A stretch of 8,362 nt of DNA from Bacillota bacterium (GTDB taxonomy: Bacteria; Bacillota; DTU025): NCBI GenBank assembly GCA_003456765.1, contig DMOT01000290.1, forward strand, positions 1 through 8,362, written 5' to 3'. Positions 5,913 to 8,362 of this stretch are shown one piece after another; the stretch's first letter is position 1; the number at the start of each line of letters is the position of its first letter. The notes under the pieces are model-generated. The model was not told where the DNA came from and made no database searches. It worked only from the letters and a program-made list of their open reading frames with translations. Both the position numbers and the translations under genes were made by a program.

Positions 5913-5970
5913 TTGCTCCTCGTCGGGGAAAAGTTGTATCATGATAGAGCAAACTCGAATAACCAGTTAA
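5913..5970. promoter_or_regulatory. Candidate divergent promoters sharing a palindrome
   Basis: TATCATGATA at 5937-5946 is a perfect 10-base palindrome, so the same bases supply a TATCAT -10 (five of six) on each strand. On the plus strand TTGCTC (5913-5918) lies 18 bases upstream, a weak -35. On the minus strand TTAACT (5970-5965), four of six, also lies 18 bases away. The arrangement would drive the hydrolase (leader about 37 bases) and iolB (leader about 80 bases) from mutually exclusive promoters, or the palindrome could be an operator. Confidence 0.35.
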
Positions 5971-5985
5971 AAGGGTGGTACCAAA

Positions 5986-7644
5986 ATGAGGAGAAAGCGA
6001 ATCGCCACACTTATAATATCAATTCTGCTGGTCTTTATGGCCGGCCTAGTTAAAGCAGGCTCAGACAGCGCCAGCATGTGGCGGGGAAAGATTGAAAGCT
6101 TCTATGATTATGACAGAACACAGCCTCTTGAAGAGTCCTTTGCACTGCTCCATGACAACCAGTGGTACCTTCATTATGATGTGTCCTACAAAAGCGAGGG
6201 CGACACGGTTTACGCCCACTATTTCGTTCCAGTAACCGCACGAGAACAGCCGGTCCCATGCGTCATTGGACTTCACGGAGTATTCTCCCCTTCTGAAGAG
6301 CAGTTCTGGATGATGGCCGACTTCCTCGCAAAGCGTGGCATAGCAGGGATCGCCCCAAGTCTGCCACAGCACCATCGCAGAGCCAAGGGAACACAGCTGA
6401 TATCCGGGCAAAGGTTTGTAGTGGGACCACCGGAGACGATCCGCGACAACCTGAGGCAGTCAGTAGTCGACCAGAGGCGTGCAGTTGACTGGCTTACCAT
6501 GCGCCCGGAAGTGGATTCTGAAGCTATTTCCATCGCAGGCATAAGCCTTGGCGGAATCGTCGGTTCCCTCACTTACAAGGTGGAGCCCAGGATCCGAAGC
6601 GGGATATTCGTCGTGGCAGGATCAGGAGTTGACGGGATCGTTGAGAACAGCGATCTGTCAGTAATCGCCGCCTTCAGGCAGGCTGCCAGGATCAAGATTC
6701 TTGACCCACAGAAGTTTGTCGATGCCCTCCAGATTGTCGATCCCATTAACGTCCCCGACCTCTATCCCAGACCGGTTCTGATGATGAACGCAACAGACGA
6801 CGTCATCATCGCTTCCACAGAAGCACTCCGGCTGTACAACACTCTTGGCCAGGCAGAGCAGATCTGGACAAATGGCAATCACTATTTCCCGGCCTACGCA
6901 GGCGAGTACCTTACGGCATCATTCCTGGCAAGCCATATGCCGGATTCGTACGGCGAAACGCCGCCCGGGTCAGTTCTCATGGCCAGCCCAGGGTATCGAT
7001 TCATCGAAGATGTCAGGCGCCCGGTTCCAGGCACAACCCGCTTGTGGGTTGATCTTCGGGTTCAAACTGAAGGCGAAGGCCGGGATATGGAGCACCAGGT
7101 ATCTGCACCCCTGGTGAATCGGATGGTTCCGGTGATTCTGGCAACCAGCGAGACTTACAGCCGTATCCAACGTGACGTCTCTGATCTTCCCGCTTTCATC
7201 TACCTGATTGAGTCTGACGATGCATCGCAGCTTGCGGCGGCGCTCGCTTACATCAATGCACTTGGCCTGAGTGCAAATCCGCTCGTATACTACCTCGCCC
7301 CCTCAGATGGAATCGGCTACACGCTGGCTCAGTATTCGCCGGCCGAAGTCGAGTCGGCGAGGCATATGCTCTCTTCAGTTTTGTCGGTAGGATCAGTTGG
7401 CGCCACTCCAGTCAGTGTGCCTGTAGCACTCCTGTCTGATGCCACCAGGTATCCCAACCTGGCCCAAGCAGGCATTGCTCTGAGCAAGAAGATCCGCTAC
7501 GAAGACCTGGGCCCACTGCCATGGTTCCCGGCCTGGGAAGATGAGGGCGTGAGGTGGTCGCTCGGGCCAGAGGATCTGCCGCTTGTGCCGGCGGAGGAAG
7601 GTAGAGCTAGAGCAGACACGAAGAATCTAGCAGGAGGTGCATAG
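5986..7644 (+). CDS. Secreted alpha/beta hydrolase with unassigned C-terminal domain
   Basis: The ATG at 5986 has GGGTGG seven bases upstream; the product is 552 residues. Residues 1-24 are a clear signal peptide (MRRKR, hydrophobic core, VKA then G), so the enzyme is exported. The catalytic domain (about 60-320) is an alpha/beta-hydrolase of the dienelactone hydrolase/acyl-peptidase-like type: oxyanion-region GLHGVF at 95-100, nucleophile S187 in GISLGG, acid D272 (or D271) in NATDDVII, and H299 in NGNHYF, in the correct order and spacing. It is probably an esterase or lipase-like enzyme; the substrate is unknown. Residues about 325-552 form an additional region of alternating strands and helices (LWVDLRVQTEG, VPVILATSETY, AFIYLIESDD, PVALLSDATRYP) that I do not recognise. 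It has no membrane helix, cell-wall sorting signal or SLH repeat. It stands alone, divergent from iolB. Confidence 0.85.
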   Translation: MRRKRIATLIISILLVFMAGLVKAGSDSASMWRGKIESFYDYDRTQPLEESFALLHDNQWYLHYDVSYKSEGDTVYAHYFVPVTAREQPVPCVIGLHGVFSPSEEQFWMMADFLAKRGIAGIAPSLPQHHRRAKGTQLISGQRFVVGPPETIRDNLRQSVVDQRRAVDWLTMRPEVDSEAISIAGISLGGIVGSLTYKVEPRIRSGIFVVAGSGVDGIVENSDLSVIAAFRQAARIKILDPQKFVDALQIVDPINVPDLYPRPVLMMNATDDVIIASTEALRLYNTLGQAEQIWTNGNHYFPAYAGEYLTASFLASHMPDSYGETPPGSVLMASPGYRFIEDVRRPVPGTTRLWVDLRVQTEGEGRDMEHQVSAPLVNRMVPVILATSETYSRIQRDVSDLPAFIYLIESDDASQLAAALAYINALGLSANPLVYYLAPSDGIGYTLAQYSPAEVESARHMLSSVLSVGSVGATPVSVPVALLSDATRYPNLAQAGIALSKKIRYEDLGPLPWFPAWEDEGVRWSLGPEDLPLVPAEEGRARADTKNLAGGA

Positions 7645-7665
7645 CGCACTTCCAAAGTCAGAAGC

Positions 7666-7692
7666 ATGCCAGGTGAATGCCAGGTGAATGCC
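7666..7692 (+). repeat. Short tandem repeat after the hydrolase gene
   Basis: Two exact 11-base copies of ATGCCAGGTGA (7666-7676, 7677-7687) are followed by a third partial copy ATGCC (7688-7692). The repeat lies 21 bases beyond the stop codon and leads into the hairpin at 7696. No open frame with a usable start continues from it, so it is probably replication slippage. Confidence 0.6.
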
Positions 7693-7695
7693 GGG

Positions 7696-7730
7696 GGAGG
7701 GTGCCAGGCTCCGAACAGCCGACACCCTCC
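7696..7730. terminator. Terminator-like hairpin between convergent genes
   Basis: GGAGGGTG (7696-7703) pairs exactly with CACCCTCC (7723-7730), and an inner GGCT (7707-7710) / AGCC (7717-7720) extends the stem. It lies about 50 bases after the hydrolase stop. No T run follows directly (a TTCGTTTTCC stretch begins about 22 bases on), so it may be a weak, Rho-assisted or processing-type terminator. Confidence 0.5.
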
Positions 7731-7813
7731 TCCGATTGCGCCCCCCGACCTGTTCGTTTTCCTTCCTGTCACCCTGTGCCGCGAGAGCCCTCCCGGGCCG
7801 TTCAAAACCGATT

Positions 7814-8341
7814 CTACTCTGGGTTGTACATCCCGCGCTGACTCAAGTAGTTAAAGAGCCCCTCGCCGTGTTGCTGCTCTTCCGTTTGAATATGTTGAAG
7901 TGCCTGGCGCACCTCTGTATTCGCTGACTCGAAAACAGCCGTATCATAAGCGCTTGAAATGTACTTCTCAGTCGCAAGCATGTCCATGCAGAGCATCGCA
8001 TCATCCTGGTTGCGCAACCCTGTCTTGCCCTGCTTGACTGGTTGATTCGCCTGCTGGCCCATGGCTCCCACTTCCATCGAGTACTGCCCAACCCCCTGGC
8101 CGTCCCGCCTCATTTGCGCCTGTCCCTGGCCTGGGCTGACGATCATCTGCCCCCCTTGGAGCAGCTGGTTTATGGTATCGTAGTGCTCCTGCTCCTGCGA
8201 TGAATACTGGCTGAACAGCTGCTTCAGCTGTGGATCTTCCGCTTGCTCAGCATAGTTATTGTACTTCTGGATACAGAGTTTCTCGTGGCTCAGCTGGTCG
8301 CGGAGCAAAGACTGCTCTTTTTGCGTAAGCTTGTTCGTCAA
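7814..8341 (-). CDS. Spore coat protein, CotF family (ferritin-like)
   Basis: The preferred start is TTG at 8341, with GAGGTG six bases upstream (175 residues). A GTG at 8359 near the window edge would add six residues but has no SD visible inside the window. The protein has two helical halves. The first (LTQKEQSLLRDQLSHEKL, 5-22; QLFSQYSSQEQEHYDTINQLL, 41-61) and the second (DDAMLCMDMLATEKYISSAYDTAVFE, 113-138; ALQHIQTEEQQHGEGLFNYLSQRGMY, 147-172) both match CotF-type coat proteins. Between them is a Gln/Gly-rich linker (63-112). Glutamates and ExxH motifs occur in ferritin-like order: E20, E50xxH53, E125, E155xxH158. CotF proteins are deposited in the coat during sporulation; relatives also occur as general ferritin-like DUF proteins, so a metal-binding role is possible. 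No sporulation-sigma promoter can be judged because the upstream region is outside the window. Confidence 0.86.
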   Translation of the reverse strand: MTNKLTQKEQSLLRDQLSHEKLCIQKYNNYAEQAEDPQLKQLFSQYSSQEQEHYDTINQLLQGGQMIVSPGQGQAQMRRDGQGVGQYSMEVGAMGQQANQPVKQGKTGLRNQDDAMLCMDMLATEKYISSAYDTAVFESANTEVRQALQHIQTEEQQHGEGLFNYLSQRGMYNPE

Positions 8342-8362
8342 GTACACCACCTCACCCACCAG

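Noticed and set aside
5970..5986. AAAGGGTGGTACC before the hydrolase, resembling the T-box antiterminator motif
   Set aside because: No T-box leader, specifier stem or terminator is present and there is no room for one; the bases act as the SD site.
7632..7641. AGGAGGTG just before the hydrolase stop codon
   Set aside because: No start codon lies at usable spacing; the next ATG is about 28 bases away and opens a frame without protein character.

Overview
The window looks like ordinary chromosome from a spore-forming member of the Bacillota (Firmicutes), probably a clostridial or Limnochordia-like lineage of moderate-to-high GC. The spore-former reading rests on a CotF-type spore coat protein at the right edge. 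Bacillota is supported by near-perfect Shine-Dalgarno (SD) sites before almost every gene and by frequent TTG/GTG starts. The lineage below phylum is inference. I see no mobile element, phage gene, CRISPR array, rRNA or tRNA.

Left part (1-3082, all on the minus strand): four consecutive genes. In transcription order they are a single-pass membrane protein with a beta-rich outer domain (3082-2594), a small charged coiled-coil cytoplasmic protein (2467-2072), an N-terminally anchored or secreted helical protein (1818-1219), and a CsgG/FlgT-like protein with a signal peptide and a C-terminal membrane anchor (1110-166). A good intrinsic terminator follows at 124-85. Only the last has a recognisable fold. 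All but the second point to the cell envelope, so this is the best candidate here for an uncharacterised system, although co-transcription is not proven (gaps of 126, 253 and 108 bases with the starts chosen here).

Middle part: a roughly 430-base stretch without a convincing gene (3083-3515) holds a long-range inverted repeat. It is followed on the plus strand by an isochorismatase-family cysteine hydrolase (3516-4061) and, behind its own likely promoter and a small dyad, the biotin transporter subunit BioY (4163-4723). BioY converges on a minus-strand iolB (5-deoxy-glucuronate isomerase, inositol catabolism, 5852-4893), which carries an unusually long linker. A nested stem-loop with GGCTA repeats lies between them.

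Right part: a secreted alpha/beta hydrolase (5986-7644, plus) diverges from iolB across a 133-base region that contains a perfect 10-base palindrome overlapping candidate -10 boxes on both strands. Its catalytic domain is followed by about 230 residues I cannot assign. It converges on the spore coat gene (8341-7814, minus) across a hairpin and a short tandem repeat. The isochorismatase, bioY, iolB, hydrolase and coat genes show no obvious common pathway and look like independent units.
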